This document shows, piece after piece, positions 11,977 to 23,322 of a DNA stretch of 64,000 bases. Each line of letters starts with the position of its first letter. The stretch's first letter is position 1. A model generated the notes under the pieces. That model ran no database searches. It saw only the letters and a list, made by a program, of their open reading frames with translations, and was not told the DNA's origin. The stretch is from Odobenus rosmarus divergens. Taxonomy: Eukaryota > Chordata > Mammalia > Carnivora > Odobenidae. Where the stretch lies: the NCBI RefSeq assembly GCF_000321225.1, contig NW_004450286.1:1772238-1836237 (forward strand), in the 5' to 3' direction. A program made the position numbers and the translations under genes.

Positions 11977-12170
11977 TCTTTTTTTTTAAAGATTTTATTT
12001 ATTTATTTGAGAGAGAATGAGAGATAGAGAGCACGAGAGGGAGGAGGGTTAAAGGGAGAGGCAGACACCCCGCCGAGCAGGGAGCCCGATGTGGGACTCG
12101 ATCCCGGGACTCCAGGATCATGACCTGAGCCGAAGGCAGTTGCTTAACCAACTGAGCCACCCAGGCGCCC
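11977..12170 (-). mobile_element. CAN-SINE with target-site duplication
   Basis: Antisense SINE, T-rich tail to accaggcgccc-type head. The duplication aacccttttgtttta is exact at 11,962-11,976 and 12,171-12,185. Confidence 0.95.
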
Positions 12171-12185
12171 AACCCTTTTGTTTTA

Positions 12186-12510
12186 GATGGAGAAACTGAG
12201 GGGCGCCTGGGTGGCTCAGTCAGTTAAGCGTCTGCCTTCAGCTCAGGTCATGATCCTAGGGTCCTGGGATCGAGTCCCACATCAGGCTTCTTGCTCAGCG
12301 GGGAGTCTGCTTCTCCCTCTCCCTCTATCTGCTACTCCACCTGCTTGTGTTCTCTCTCTCTCTGTCAAATAAATAAAAATTCTTTAAAAAAAAGAGAGGA
12401 GAAACTGAGGCCAGATTGGCCAAGAGAGGCATAACTTGATTAAAGTCACATAGTGAGTTAGTGGCCTGGCTGGGCAAGGAATCCAGGCCTTCTGCCCCCA
12501 GCCTGTGACT
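12186..12510 (+). repeat. MIR split by a SINE
   Basis: gatggagaaactgagg is followed by the SINE and then gaaactgaggccagattggc, agtcacatagtgagttagtg, gcaaggaatccaggcc. Confidence 0.8.
12201..12397 (+). mobile_element. CAN-SINE inserted in a MIR, inverted to its neighbour
   Basis: Sense SINE with target repeat ggagaaactgagg at 12,189-12,201 and 12,398-12,410. The target lies in a MIR (gaaactgaggccagattgg...), so the MIR is split. It forms an inverted pair with the SINE 31 bases to the left. Confidence 0.95.
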
Positions 12511-13229
12511 TTGTCAGAACTTGCTTGGCTGAGGGGGGTCCCTGGGGAGACACTGGGGGTTCTGAGCAGCAGGTGAAGGGAGGAAAGCTGAGCCCCTCCC
12601 TCTCTGCCAGGCTCACCTAAGGCACCTTCCGTCCTCTGTGAGCCTGGGGGTCCAGCAACCAGGTATTTCCTCTTCACCTCTGCCACCTCTGCTCCGGGAC
12701 TCTATGTTCAAGCCCCTGTGAGCAACGACACAGGGCAGCTAGGGGAGGGGTCTAGCACCTTTGCTCCATCAGGGACTTGACTGACAAGCTACCCACTGTG
12801 GTATGTGGCATGGGGGAGTATCTCCTCCACAAATACTGATTTTTAAACCAAGCAAGAAATTAGACAAAGAAGCAAGGTAGATAGAGACCAAATTTTGATT
12901 TACTATGGATGAAGCTGATTTTGAAGAACATGGTTCATGGCTGTGGGCAAGTGGGCTTCCTAACATGGAAACCTAGAATTAGATTTACCAAAGAACTCAC
13001 AGGCAATCCTGCACCATCATTAGCCTCCCCTAACCACAAGAGCACAGCAAAAATGCATGCACCTTGCAGGTAGGTTGCAGCCAGAAAAAGGGGCTGGGTC
13101 ACTCAATCCTGACTCATCTATCAGATAAGCCACTCAATGTTCCCTGGAGCAGAATGAAGGAGAGAGAGCAGAGAGACTGGGTGTGTTACCTTAATGGGGC
13201 TCATTAGACACAGAAGGAAATATTAAGAT
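12511..13229. other. Intergenic sequence with no recognised feature
   Basis: No gene, SINE or LINE is recognised in this stretch. Confidence 0.5.
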
Positions 13230-15050
13230 TCCATTTTATCTCTGCCTTTGGCTTAGTAGCTACACTTTTTATTCTCTTAGTGATTGCCTAAGGACTTACT
13301 TCCAGGAGGCTTGCTTCATACCACATTATCACCGTCTGCCATCCCTAATATTATACCATCTCACATACAATGTAAGAACTTTACAACACTACACTTCCAT
13401 TATTCCCTTGCATCCTTGGTGCTATAGTTGTCATACATTTTCTACTGATATTATAAACCTCCAAATATAGAATTATTGTTTTTGTTTTATACAGTTATCT
13501 CTAAAATATTTTATATTTATGCATATGTTTATCAGCTCTTGCTCTCATAATTTCTTTCTGTAGATTCAAAGTTCTATCTGGTATCATTTTCCTTCTCCTG
13601 AGGAATTTCCTGTAACATTTCTTAGAGAGCAGACCTGCTGGCAACTAATTCCGTCACCTTTAATATTTATGAAAAAATAATTTCATTTTTGTTTTTGAAA
13701 GATATTTTCCCTGGGAATAGAATTCTAGATTAACAGGGTTCCACCCCTCCCCCCCAGCAGTTTAAAGACATTGATTCACTATCTTCCAACTTGCATAGTT
13801 TCTGATGAAAAGTCTGCTGTCATTATCTTTGTCCCCGGGTGCATGTTTTGTATGTTCTGTTTGTTTTTTCATTCTCTGACGGATTTCAAGATTTTGTCTC
13901 TATTGTTGGCTTTCAGCAATTTGATTGAATATTCCTTGGTGTGATTTTACTTGTGTTTATCCTGCTTGGGGTTCATTGAGCTTCTTTGGTCTGCGGATTT
14001 ATAGTTTACATCAAATTCAAAACTTTTGGGGCACATGAGTGGCTCAGTTGGTTGAGCATCTAACTCTTGATTTTGGCTCAGGTCATGATCTCAGGGTTGT
14101 GAGATCGAGCCCTGCGTTGGGCTCCGTGCTGGGCGTGGAGCCTGCTTAAGATTCTCTCTCTCCCTCTACCCCTCCCCACCACACTTTCTCTCTCCTCTCT
14201 TAAAAAAAAAAAAATTGAAACTTTTGCCCATTACTTTTTCAAATGTTTTTTCTGTCTCCACTCTCTCCTTCTGAGGCTCTACTTCCATGTATGTCAGATT
14301 ATTTGATTTGCCTTATTGGTCACTGAGACTCTGTTGATATTTTTCTTAATCTTTTTTTCTCTGTTTGCTTCATTCTGGAAAGTTTCTAAGGCTATGTCTC
14401 CAAGTTCACTGAGCTTGTCTTCAGCAGTGTCTAATTAGCTGTTCATCTTATCCAGTAAAATTTTCATTTCAAATACTATATTTCTCATCTCTAGGAGTCC
14501 ATTTGGGTCTTTTTATCATTTATTTCTTTCCTCGTTATGTTCCTGTTTTTTCCCAAATCACTGAGCATAAGTATATTTGTAAGAGTTATTTTAGTATCCT
14601 TGAATACTAATTCCAAGATCTCTGTCATTTCTGAATATATTTCTATTAATTTATTTTTTTCCTTGTTAAGGGTAACCTTTTTTTGCTTCTTTGCACTTCT
14701 AGTCATTCTTGATTGGATGCAATGTAAATTTATGTTGTTGCATACTGGATTTGGTTGGTAGTCCATTAAAGAGGGCTGGACTTTGTTCTGGCATGCCATT
14801 AAAAGACCAGTATAATCTTTCAGAGGCTTGTTTTAAAGCTTTTTAAAGGTAAGACTAGAGTAATCTTTATTCTAGAGTTAGTTTAGTCCCACTATTGAAA
14901 TATGGCCCTCTGGTATCTCTCATAGGGCTTCCCTCATTTGTTTCTCTTCAATCAAAGATCATAATCCTGAGTTGCCTGATTTCTATTGTCTAAAAATTGT
15001 TGTGTCATATGTTTTGTCCAGTCTTCTAGATAAATCCATCCCTGTTACTC
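13230..15050 (-). mobile_element. Ancient L1 (L1M-type), antisense
   Basis: Landmarks read on the plus strand as the reverse of L1: gagcagacctgctggcaact, gaatagaattctagattaac, gtttctgatgaaaagtctgc, ttggggttcattgagcttct, ctaggagtccatttgggtct. Interrupted by the SINE at 14,028-14,217. Boundaries approximate; no intact frame. Confidence 0.72.
14028..14217 (+). mobile_element. CAN-SINE inserted in an antisense L1
   Basis: Sense SINE from ggggcacatgagtggctcag to a pure A run. Short target repeat aaacttttg at 14,019-14,027 and 14,218-14,226. Older-looking body (tctaactcttgattttggct variant). Confidence 0.9.
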
Positions 15051-15099
15051 CCTTATGACTGAGAAAAGTCTAGAAAGAAATATTGGGAGTGAGGAAATG

Positions 15100-15305
15100 G
15101 GGCATCTGGGTGGCTCAGTTGGTTAAGTGACTGCCTTTGGCTCAGGTCATGATCCTGGAGTCCTGGGATAGAGTCCCATATCAGACTCCCTGCTCAGAGG
15201 GGAGTCTGCTTCTCCCTCTGACCCTCCCCCCTCTCATGCTCTCTCTCTCTCTCTCATTCCTTCTCTCTCTCAAATAAATAAAATAAAATCTTTTAAAAAA
15301 AGAAA
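15100..15305 (+). mobile_element. CAN-SINE with 13 bp target-site duplication
   Basis: Sense SINE with exact repeat gagtgaggaaatg at 15,087-15,099 and 15,306-15,318. Confidence 0.95.
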
Positions 15306-15318
15306 GAGTGAGGAAATG

Positions 15319-16404
15319 TTTTGCCATTAACAGTAGTTCCTACACAAGAGTGAGCAACAGTGAGGACCTGGACCATTTTAGGATCATACCTGTGCTCTGA
15401 GGGACGTTCTTTTTGATCATCTAGCTGCCAAGCTGTGTGGTGCAATGGACAAATAATGGATCAGGGATATAGTTCTGACCCCTCACTGTAGTGACATTTT
15501 GTTTTGGTCTGCCCCACATCATTCCCCTCCTCTTAGTCATAACATCTGCTTTCCTTTGGAGAACTGCTCCTCCCTTATTTTATATGGTTCCACTTGGCTG
15601 CCAATCATAGTGCCCTGCCCTCTAGGCAACAGTGATGAGTGACCCATGCCCAGCCAATCAAAGCTCTTAATCTCCCTGCCTCAGTCATTGGTTAAGGATG
15701 ATTACATGATCCAAGTTGGGCCAATCACATCCTTTCCCTAAGATTTTTACATGGATGCTAAGAGAAATAGCTTTTCCCAGAGTCATTGCCAGTCTGGACT
15801 GATACAAGCCTATAGTTTCCTGTGGACACATCCTTCTCCTCATCTCTCCAATAGAAGAGATCAAGGCAGAAGGCCTGAGGCAAAGAGCAGAGAGGGTCCT
15901 TGCAACGTGAGTGATGTCCATGCAGTCCCAGAGGCTAGATGCACCCCTGCACTTTCTGTTTATATAATCCAACAAACTCCCTTTTCTACTGGCTCGATTC
16001 ATTTTCTGTCACATTCAACCAAAAAAAAATCTATTTACATACTGTTTGAGGTCTTGGTCTAGGTGTCTTCAAAATGCAGTATGTATCCTCTAAGGGGTAT
16101 ACAAGATGATCCATTGGTGCATGGGAAGAAAGTATAAGATCTATTTATGAGTAGGCATTTTCCAGATGGAAAAGAGGATATCAGCATGGCAGAATAACAT
16201 GTGTGACAGCATGGACATTAGAGTCCACCCTCCATGAAGGCAGGGCCAGGATCTGTCTCATGTTTATGTTTCCCAGCACTGAGCACAGAGCCCGACTCAC
16301 AGGTGACATCAGAAAATAATTGCTGACCTTCCCATGATACCCAGAGAGGGGTCCATACAACATTGTTCTGGGTTCCTGTCATAACTTAAAGAGAAATTTC
16401 ACAA
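15319..16404. other. Intergenic sequence, probable old repeat
   Basis: ccaatcaaagctcttaatct, aagttgggccaatcacatcc and ggctcgattcattttctgtc resemble an old medium-reiterated repeat (about 15,500-16,020). The family is not assigned. Confidence 0.45.
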
Positions 16405-17345
16405 GGTCCATAGCCCTTGATGTTCTGCAAATGAAGGAGGAGGATGTCCTCAAATTCCTTGCAGCAAGAACCCACTTGGGTGGCACTGACCTTGACTTCC
16501 AAATGGAAGGGTACATCTGCAAAAGGAAAAGTGATGGCATCTACATCATAAATCTGAAGACAACCTGGGAGAAGCTTCCGCCGTCAGCTTGCGCCACTGC
16601 TGTCACTGAAAACCCAGGTGGTGTGAGCACCATATCCTCCAGGAATCCCAGCCAGCGAGCTATGCTGACGTTTGTTGCTGCCACCAGAGCCACTCCTACT
16701 GCAGGCCGCTTCACCTCTGGGACCTTCACCAACCAGATCCAGGCAGCCTCCCTGGTGGCTTCTGGTGGTTACTGATTCCAGGGCTAAACACTGGCCTCTC
16801 ACAGAGGCCTCTTATGTTGACCCATCTACCATCGCTCTGTGGAACAGACTCTCCCCTGTGCTATGTGGACATTGCCATGCCTTGCAACAACAAGAAAGTT
16901 CACTCAATGGGTCTGATGTAGGGGATGCCGACTGAGAAGTTCTGCACATGCATGGCACCATCTCCCGTGAACACCCATGGGATGTCATGCCTGATCTCTA
17001 CTTCTACAGAGAGCCTGAAGAGACTGAAGAGTTAGGACAGGCTGCTGCTGAAAAGGCAGTCACCCAAGGGGAATTTCAGGGTGAATGGACTGCCCCAGCT
17101 CCTGAATTTACTGCTACCCAGCCCAGGGTCTCAGACTGGTCTGAAGGCATGCAGGTGCCCTGTGCACCCATCCACCCCAAGGAAGACTGGAGTGCTCAGC
17201 CAGCCACTGATGAGGGCTCTGCAGCTCCCACTGCTCAGGACACTGAAAGGTTAGGAACAACAGAGTGGTCTTAAGCTGTTCTACAGACTCTTAAACAGAA
17301 AGGGGATATAAGGTTGATGGGAAACAAAGGTTCTAAAAGTAATGA
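16405..17345 (+). pseudogene. RPSA: Processed pseudogene of RPSA (40S ribosomal protein SA / laminin receptor)
   Basis: Conceptual translation follows the RPSA mRNA without introns. The N-terminal part reads [18 protein letters not shown] and then [17 protein letters not shown] in one frame to about 16,760. The frame then shifts ([15 protein letters not shown]) and returns later with [20 protein letters not shown] and [20 protein letters not shown] up to the stop in tggtcttaag. The start codon is lost: the codon before TCC is AGG instead of ATG. At least two frameshifts and many substitutions are present, so no functional protein is expected. The 3'UTR-like sequence runs on to about 17,345, where the expected poly(A) tail is replaced by an AATG microsatellite. 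It is a retrotransposed copy of a highly expressed mRNA, copied by L1 machinery (family knowledge). Confidence 0.93.
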
Positions 17346-17408
17346 ATGAACGAACGAATGAATGAATAAATGAATGAATATTTGCTGGGTAAATGAATGA
17401 ATAAATAT
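17338..17408 (+). repeat. (AATG)n microsatellite at the end of the RPSA pseudogene
   Basis: Imperfect tetranucleotide repeats of aatg/aata/aacg directly follow the pseudogene 3'UTR. They probably grew out of its poly(A) tail or insertion site (inference). Confidence 0.8.
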
Positions 17409-17649
17409 GCAAAGATGAGTGGTGTTTAAACAAGGGCTTGTAGTCGGGTGGAGGGAACAGAAATAAGTGGACATGGCAGGTAAAGAGCAAGTAATATGAG
17501 TTTCGGTGAGGGAAGGGCATGGAAATTTTTGGTAGGGAGATTTTTTTTTTCTGGGAAGGCGGGGACAGAATTCATCAGGGTAGCCTCACTGAGGACAGGA
17601 ACTGCAAAGATTAAAGGAGGGGAGAGAATTCAGCTGGAGTAAAATTCCT

Positions 17650-19390
17650 GAGTCAGGAGCAGGCCTGACCTATCTGTAGAACAGCAAGGAAGCCGGTAAA
17701 ACTCAGGTGGATGGGTAGGAGGCCATAGAGACAGGGGAGGATGGCTGGATCCTGTGGGGTATGTAGCCATTCTAAGGACTTGGGATTTACTCTGAGGGAG
17801 GTGGGGCACGATTCCAGGGTTTCAAGCAGAGCTGTGGTCAGGTTTGCATTGGGAAAGGGTCCTCTGGCCACAGCACAGAGAATAGGCTGAAGGAGGGGCA
17901 AGGTGGAACCAGAAGCCTGTTAGGGGGCCATTGGCAGTGACTGAGGTGAGAGAGGACAGCAGCTTGAACCAGGGTGCTCTGCAGAAGGATCTGTTGTGAC
18001 CACAGAGGCAACTAAAATCCCTGGCAACGATAGGGTGCGAGAGAAGGAGGGGTCAGCCACAACCCCCAGGGTTTTTGGCCAGAGCAATGGGAAGGAAGGA
18101 GTAGCCACCAGCTGAGATGGGGAAGGGGATGAGAATCTGGTGTTATAGGTGTCCAGGAAGCTCTTCCAGCCCAGTCTCTGCCTCGGTGATTGTTTGGAGC
18201 TGCAGGACTGATGCTGGGACCTCTGACTGGCACCGTCTCCGTCCCTGTCCCCGTGTGTTCACATCACCCACCTAACGTCAGTGCCCTTGAATCAGTAATG
18301 TGACATCAGCTTGTCCTGCAGGAGCTTGAGTCTTCTCAGAGAACCTTCTTGGAAGGAAGTGGTGGGCTCAGCTTTTCCTAGAAAGACAGGTCCACCTTGT
18401 TCTGGAAGTCAGGAGCCCAAAATGTGTTGGCAGGACTGTGTTCCTTATGGAAGCTCTAGGGGTTTCCTTGGTTTTTCCAGCTTCTAGGGGCTACCCCCAT
18501 TCCTTGGTCTGTGGCCTCCACATCACTCCAGCCTCTGCTTCTAGTACCATCTTCTTTCTAGTAGGGAGATTTCTATGGTAAAATTTGGGTTAGAGGGCTC
18601 TTTTTGCAGAATGACCAAGCAGTGACACTTGCTAGGGGCCTGCCTCAGTCAGGTGTGAAACGATGGACACGTCAGGAATGTGGTGCTGGTACCAGAGAGA
18701 TTCAAGAGGCAGATCCACCCTGGTGACTGGATGTTGGGGTAGTAAGACAATGGGCTGGGGGTAGGTCTGGGTCAGAGAGGGGGATCAGAGGTGTCAGGGC
18801 AGAGGTGGATCAATGAAGACCCAGGAGTTTCCATTTTGGGATCTTGGGACAGAAAGTTTCATGGTGAGAAGACAGTGTGGAGGGAACATGAGTTCTGTTG
18901 ATGGTCTCTGGTATTTTTGGGTTGAGACAGCCACGTGGATTAGTCCTAGAGTCCATGAGATTTGTCAGGGATGGAAATAAGTTTGGAGGTTGTCAGGGAA
19001 GAGATAATATTAAAACAATGAGACCGGTTATAGGTGAGAAGCCTAAGGAATGAACCCAAGGCACATTCAATGCATGGGACCAACACTGCACAATTACATC
19101 ACTCCAGAAGGCACCTGTAGTCTAGAGACACTATATATCAAATACACAGACACGTGTGCACACGCACACACACATATACACAACCCTGACAGCAGAGGCC
19201 TGGGCAGGGCCCAGAGGAAGACGCACACAGCATGCCCAGAGCAGTGGGAGGAGGCCAGGGACACAGTGGTGTCCTGGAGCCATGAAAGACGAGTATAAGA
19301 AGGCAAGGCTTTCAAAAGGATTGAATGCCACAAGGAGGTGAAGAATAGGGACTGGAAATGGGTAGATGGCAAGGAAATACAGGGCAAGCT
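17650..19390 (+). repeat. Long copy (about 1.7 kb) of an ancient interspersed repeat, family not named
   Basis: The order ggccatagagacaggggagg, gacttgggatttactctgag, gtggtcaggtttgcattggg, ggtttttggccagagcaatg, gtgtcctggagccatgaaag follows a low-copy mammalian repeat that I recognise by text but cannot name. Related shorter pieces occur at 32,630-32,875 and 48,350-48,690. No intact coding frame. The part from 18,240 to 19,050 is the least certain. Confidence 0.5.
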
Positions 19391-19779
19391 CTGTCCTGAC
19401 TAGCTGGTGTTCTGGAGCCAGTCACCCGCCTCAACTACCTGCTAGAGCAGGGAAGGGTAAAGGAGCTGGGCCCTCCAAAGTGCCTGGCACATGCTGAGTA
19501 AGTGCTTAGGAAATGCTGGCTCCTGCTTTATTGATGAGGATTATTCTCTTTTCACCTTCTCAAAGCTTCCTTGCCTGCTTCAGCCTGTGCAGACTACCCC
19601 CACCTTGGACCTCCCCCTCTGCCTCGCTCCCCAAGCATCCGACCGACAGGGGAGCCCCCGGATGATTTGGGGGTGTCCCTGGGTCTCTCATTCAAACTTG
19701 TATCTCGCAAGTCCCCGCAGGCCCACGATTCTGAAGGTAAAGATGGCCTGGAATAGCAGGAATGAGCCAGAAGTCCCCC

Positions 19780-19875
19780 AAAGCCCAGCGTGGTCCCTGA
19801 TTGGTCAGTGGCCAGTAGGCGGGGCTTATTATGAGCCACGCCCCTAGCGTTGCTGCCCCTCCCCCGTCCTTCCCA
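19780..19875. promoter_or_regulatory. Candidate promoter-like block (CCAAT and GC boxes)
   Basis: ctgattggtcag (reverse CCAAT box) at about 19,797-19,808 is followed within 20 bases by taggcggggctt (GC box) and then ccacgcccctagc (reverse GC/CACCC box) and gcccctcccccg. No gene start is recognised nearby. Confidence 0.3.
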
Positions 19876-20605
19876 GTTTGCAGAAATCCACCCCCCTCTG
19901 TCCTGCACCATCCACTCCATCCCGAGGTGGAGGTGTATTGTCCTGTTCTCTTTTTGTGAACTCTTCTGGGGCCGAGGCTCTCCAAAATGCCCCCATGGGT
20001 TAGGAGAAGCAAGCAGTGTTTCTGGTTTGGTGAGGGCATGGGCAAAGACACCTATAAAATCCTGATCCCTCCAAGCCTCCAGGTCTCTGTGCCTCAGGAG
20101 ACTCCCATCCACGTGTTCTGGGGAAGAGTTCAATTAGCTGGGAATGGGGGGAAAGTGGACAGGGAGGGAGCCGCAAAGGGGCACACAGTGTGGCTGGAGG
20201 CTGGCCAGCTTTTGCAAGCTGATTTGCTGTGGCAGGGCTGGAGGAAGCAAATGCACCTTTCTTCCAGAAGAGGGTCTGCTTTCCTTTCTCTCAAGTCCAA
20301 AGGAGAGGGAGAGGGGAAGACAGGACTTTCTGACTGCCCTGGGACCAACATCCTCCTCCACAACCCCCAGGCTTCTCACAACTTCTGGGACTCCAGTGAG
20401 CACAGAAAGCAGCAGTTCCATGCAAAAATGCAGTAGGTCCCCACTTTGCCCCTATTTCCCACTCAGCAGTGGGGCAAACTGAGGTTAAGGGCAGCCAGGC
20501 TGAAGCCACCACAGCCACTGCCCCAGGGCCGGAGTTGGGAGGGCCTCGAGGCACAGTCGTGCTTGTGTCACTGTGGAAACGGAGGGGGGAGGAAGGTGCT
20601 CATTT

Positions 20606-20803
20606 TTTTTTTTTTTTAAGATTTTATTTATTTGACAGAGAGAGACACACAGCGAGAGAGGGAACACAAGCAGGGGGGGTGGAAGAGGGAGAAGCAGGCT
20701 TCCCACAGAGCGGGGAGCCCCATGCGGGGCTCGATCCCAGGACCCTGGGATCATGACCTGAGCTGAAGGCAGACGCTTAATGACTGAGCCACCCAGGCGC
20801 CCC
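20606..20803 (-). mobile_element. CAN-SINE with target-site duplication
   Basis: Antisense SINE; repeat ggaaggtgctcattttt versus ggaaggtgttcattttt at 20,591 and 20,804 (one mismatch). Confidence 0.95.
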
Positions 20804-21091
20804 GGAAGGTGTTCATTTTTAATCCTCTTGATCCCCTGGGATTTGGGATTCGGCCCAGGATAGGTCTAGGTTTGTTGCAGACACTGGCTAACACCCACCC
20901 CCAGAGAGCCTCGGGCTTCCAGCTCCAAAGCCCTTGGCTGCCCCACTAACTAGCTGAGGTTTAACAACATTGTGGTGTTTGAATTACATTTGTTATTAGA
21001 ATTAACTTCTACTTTGTCTATTTGCAGTTAGGATATAAACCTTTCCTCTTAAACACTAAGCTTCAGTAATACACTTTAAATAAGATTAAAG

Positions 21092-21276
21092 AGGGGTGCC
21101 TGGTTGGTTCAGTCAATTAAGCGTCCAACTCTTGATTTCAGTTAGGGTCATGATCTTGGGGTCTGGAGATCGAGTCCCCGGCTCAGCGCGGAGCCTGCTT
21201 AAGATCCTCTCTCCATCCCCCGCTGGCTCTCTCCCTCCCCCTCTCTAAAATAAATAAGTAAAATCTTTTTAAAAAT
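21092..21276 (+). mobile_element. CAN-SINE, older subtype
   Basis: Sense SINE of the ccaactcttgatttcagtta subtype, with target repeat aaataagattaaaga versus aaataagtttaaaga at 21,078 and 21,277. Confidence 0.9.
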
Positions 21277-21634
21277 AAATAAGTTTAAAGAAAAAGGATT
21301 AATAGTTTAGGTGGACGTGATGAAGGCAAAAAGTGTGCAATGGGTACCAGATAACTCAGGTCTGGGAGACTCTGGTGTGATGGGTGGAGAATGGGGTTCA
21401 GAGAGGCGGGGGTTGCCTGGAAGGAGCTGGGGCGGCTCCTGCACCACCCACGTGGCTCCAAAATGGAGGCCTGGCTGCCCAGAGACTCCAGGGACCTGGA
21501 GCTTCCCAGGCAGATGCTCTGGCCAACTGGAATGAATTAAAAGCCTGCAGTTCCACCTTCCGGCCTGCTTGCCTATCCCCCAGACCTCCTAGGGCCGAGG
21601 GCTTTGTTTCTTCCTGGCTTGGTTGGGAACCTCC

Positions 21635-21635
<1 letters not shown>

Positions 21636-21695
<60 letters not shown>
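21636..21695 (+). repeat. (CT)n(CA)n compound microsatellite
   Basis: About 35 bases of tc repeats run directly into about 25 bases of ac repeats. Confidence 0.95.
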
Positions 21696-21699
<4 letters not shown>

Positions 21700-21700
<1 letters not shown>

Positions 21701-21990
21701 GCCCTCTCCTGAGATTTTCCCCTCCCCTTCTCTCCCTAGGCTGTGAGGCCCCTTCAGGAGCCCCTTTGTAAGGTAATTGGATTTCTCCCCTTGTTAGTTT
21801 GCAATGAAAATGTCATCTATTCGGGCCACCGCCAGGGAGGGGCCGGCCCCCATTCAGCGAGGCTGGCCCGAGCTGTGAAGCTATTCAGGCCTCCCTGCCT
21901 CCCAGTCGGGCAGCTGGCTGCTTCCCTGACAATGCCCCCCTGTGCCTCCACACTGACCAGTGTGCCCAGCCGCTCCCGGAAGTGGCCCTG
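21700..21990. promoter_or_regulatory. Candidate non-repetitive conserved block
   Basis: No repeat signature is seen between the microsatellite at 21,695 and about 21,990. The stretch has an AT-rich centre with ggtaattggatttc (homeodomain-type TAATTG) and gtttgcaatgaaaatgtcat, flanked by GC-rich sequence. Conservation cannot be tested here. Confidence 0.25.
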
Positions 21991-22120
21991 ACAGGCCAAG
22001 GGCTTGGGGGACTAGAGTTTGAGGTTCTGAGGTCACCACCACCCACCAGCAGCAAGTAAGCACTGGAGGTATTTGATTTTCCGAGTATTCCCCACCCCTG
22101 AGTGTGGGCACTTGGGAGGG

Positions 22121-22190
22121 GGCAGGACTTCCCTGAGAGAGAAAATGAGAGAGGGGGCTAGGCTTCCCTGAGAGAGAAAATGCCCTAAGT
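22121..22190 (+). repeat. 35 bp tandem duplication
   Basis: cttccctgagagagaaaatg is exact at 22,128-22,147 and 22,163-22,182, with the preceding gggggc(a/t) also shared. Confidence 0.85.
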
Positions 22191-22688
22191 TCTAAGACGT
22201 TAGGGCACTTGTAAGCCAGACTGAGAAAGTGCGCAGGGCAGGTGCTGGGGCAGAAGGGTGGACACGGTGACCTCCCTTGGGAGACTGCTACATCTAGCAG
22301 AGCTGACCAATCCAAAAGCCGTGGTGGTGCTACCTAACCTCAGCTGGACGGTGCACAATCCTCACCCTCAGGGATCCTAGTTGGAAACAGAGCAGGGGAA
22401 AATGGCTCATGATGTATCCAGGCATCTGCCAGTCCTTCCCCAAGAGTTTGTGGACAAAGTAAAAAAATGGGGGAAATGAGATGGAAAGGCAGTCTTATGA
22501 ATCTGTAACCTGTTCCCCCAAAGGAAGAAAGATAAACCCCACCCTTCCCAGCACTATTCAAGTGTGGAAACTGAGGTCCGTACTGTGTGAGTACTTGCTC
22601 AAAATTGCACAGCTCAAGGAGAAGGCAGAGAAAATGGCAGAGAAGGGTTTCAAACCTGCATCTGTCCCATTTTTAAGCTTACTGTTTA

Positions 22689-22803
22689 TTTTTTTAAAGA
22701 TTTTATTTCTTTTAAGTAATCTTTACCCCCAGTGTGGGGCTTGAACCCATGACCCCTAGATCAAGGGTCTCATGCTCTACAACTGAGCCAGCCAGGTGTC
22801 CCC
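22689..22803 (-). mobile_element. Short CAN-SINE (head plus tail only)
   Basis: A 115-base antisense SINE lacking the CT-rich middle (cagtgtggggcttgaaccca ... gagccagccaggtgtcccc). Target repeat taagcttactgttta versus taagcttactattta at 22,674 and 22,804. Confidence 0.9.
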
Positions 22804-22925
22804 TAAGCTTACTATTTACAAAGCAAACTCGATTTGGGATGGCATCGACATTCCCTTCCCCCACTCCCAGAAGCCCCACCATCCGTTTCATGAGATCATG
22901 TTGGGACTACTGCCAGAGCTTCCTG

Positions 22926-23322
22926 TGATGGGCAAAATGGTGACCGCCCAAAATTCGTATGTTGAAGTCCTAATCCAAGTATCGCAAAATATGTCCTAAT
23001 TTGGAAATAAGGTCACTGCAGATGTAATTAGCGAAGATGAGGTGCTACTGGAGCAGGGTGGGTCCCTAATGCAACATGACTAGTGTCCCTATAAACAGGA
23101 CAAGCACACAGGGAAAACACCACGTGAAGATGAGAGTTCATGCCACGGGCCAGGAGCTACTAGCAGGGAGAGAGGCCAGGAACACATCCTCCCCTAGTGC
23201 CTGTGGGGGGAGCCTGGCCTGCCCACGCCTGAATCTCGGACCTCTAGCCTCCGGAATTGTGAGACACACGTCTGTGGTTCTAAGGCACCCCATATTTGGT
23301 GCTTTGTCACATCAGCCTGGCA
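22926..23322 (+). mobile_element. Ancient MaLR-type LTR (MLT1-like)
   Basis: Same order of landmarks: aaaatggtgaccgcccaaaa, gtcctaatttggaaataagg, cagatgtaattagcgaagat, gcctccggaattgtgagaca, ggtgctttgtcac. Diverged and without internal proviral sequence. Confidence 0.72.

Noticed and set aside
17338..17408. CRISPR-like or other regular array
   Set aside because: Simple AATG tetranucleotide microsatellite in a mammalian genome; no spacers.
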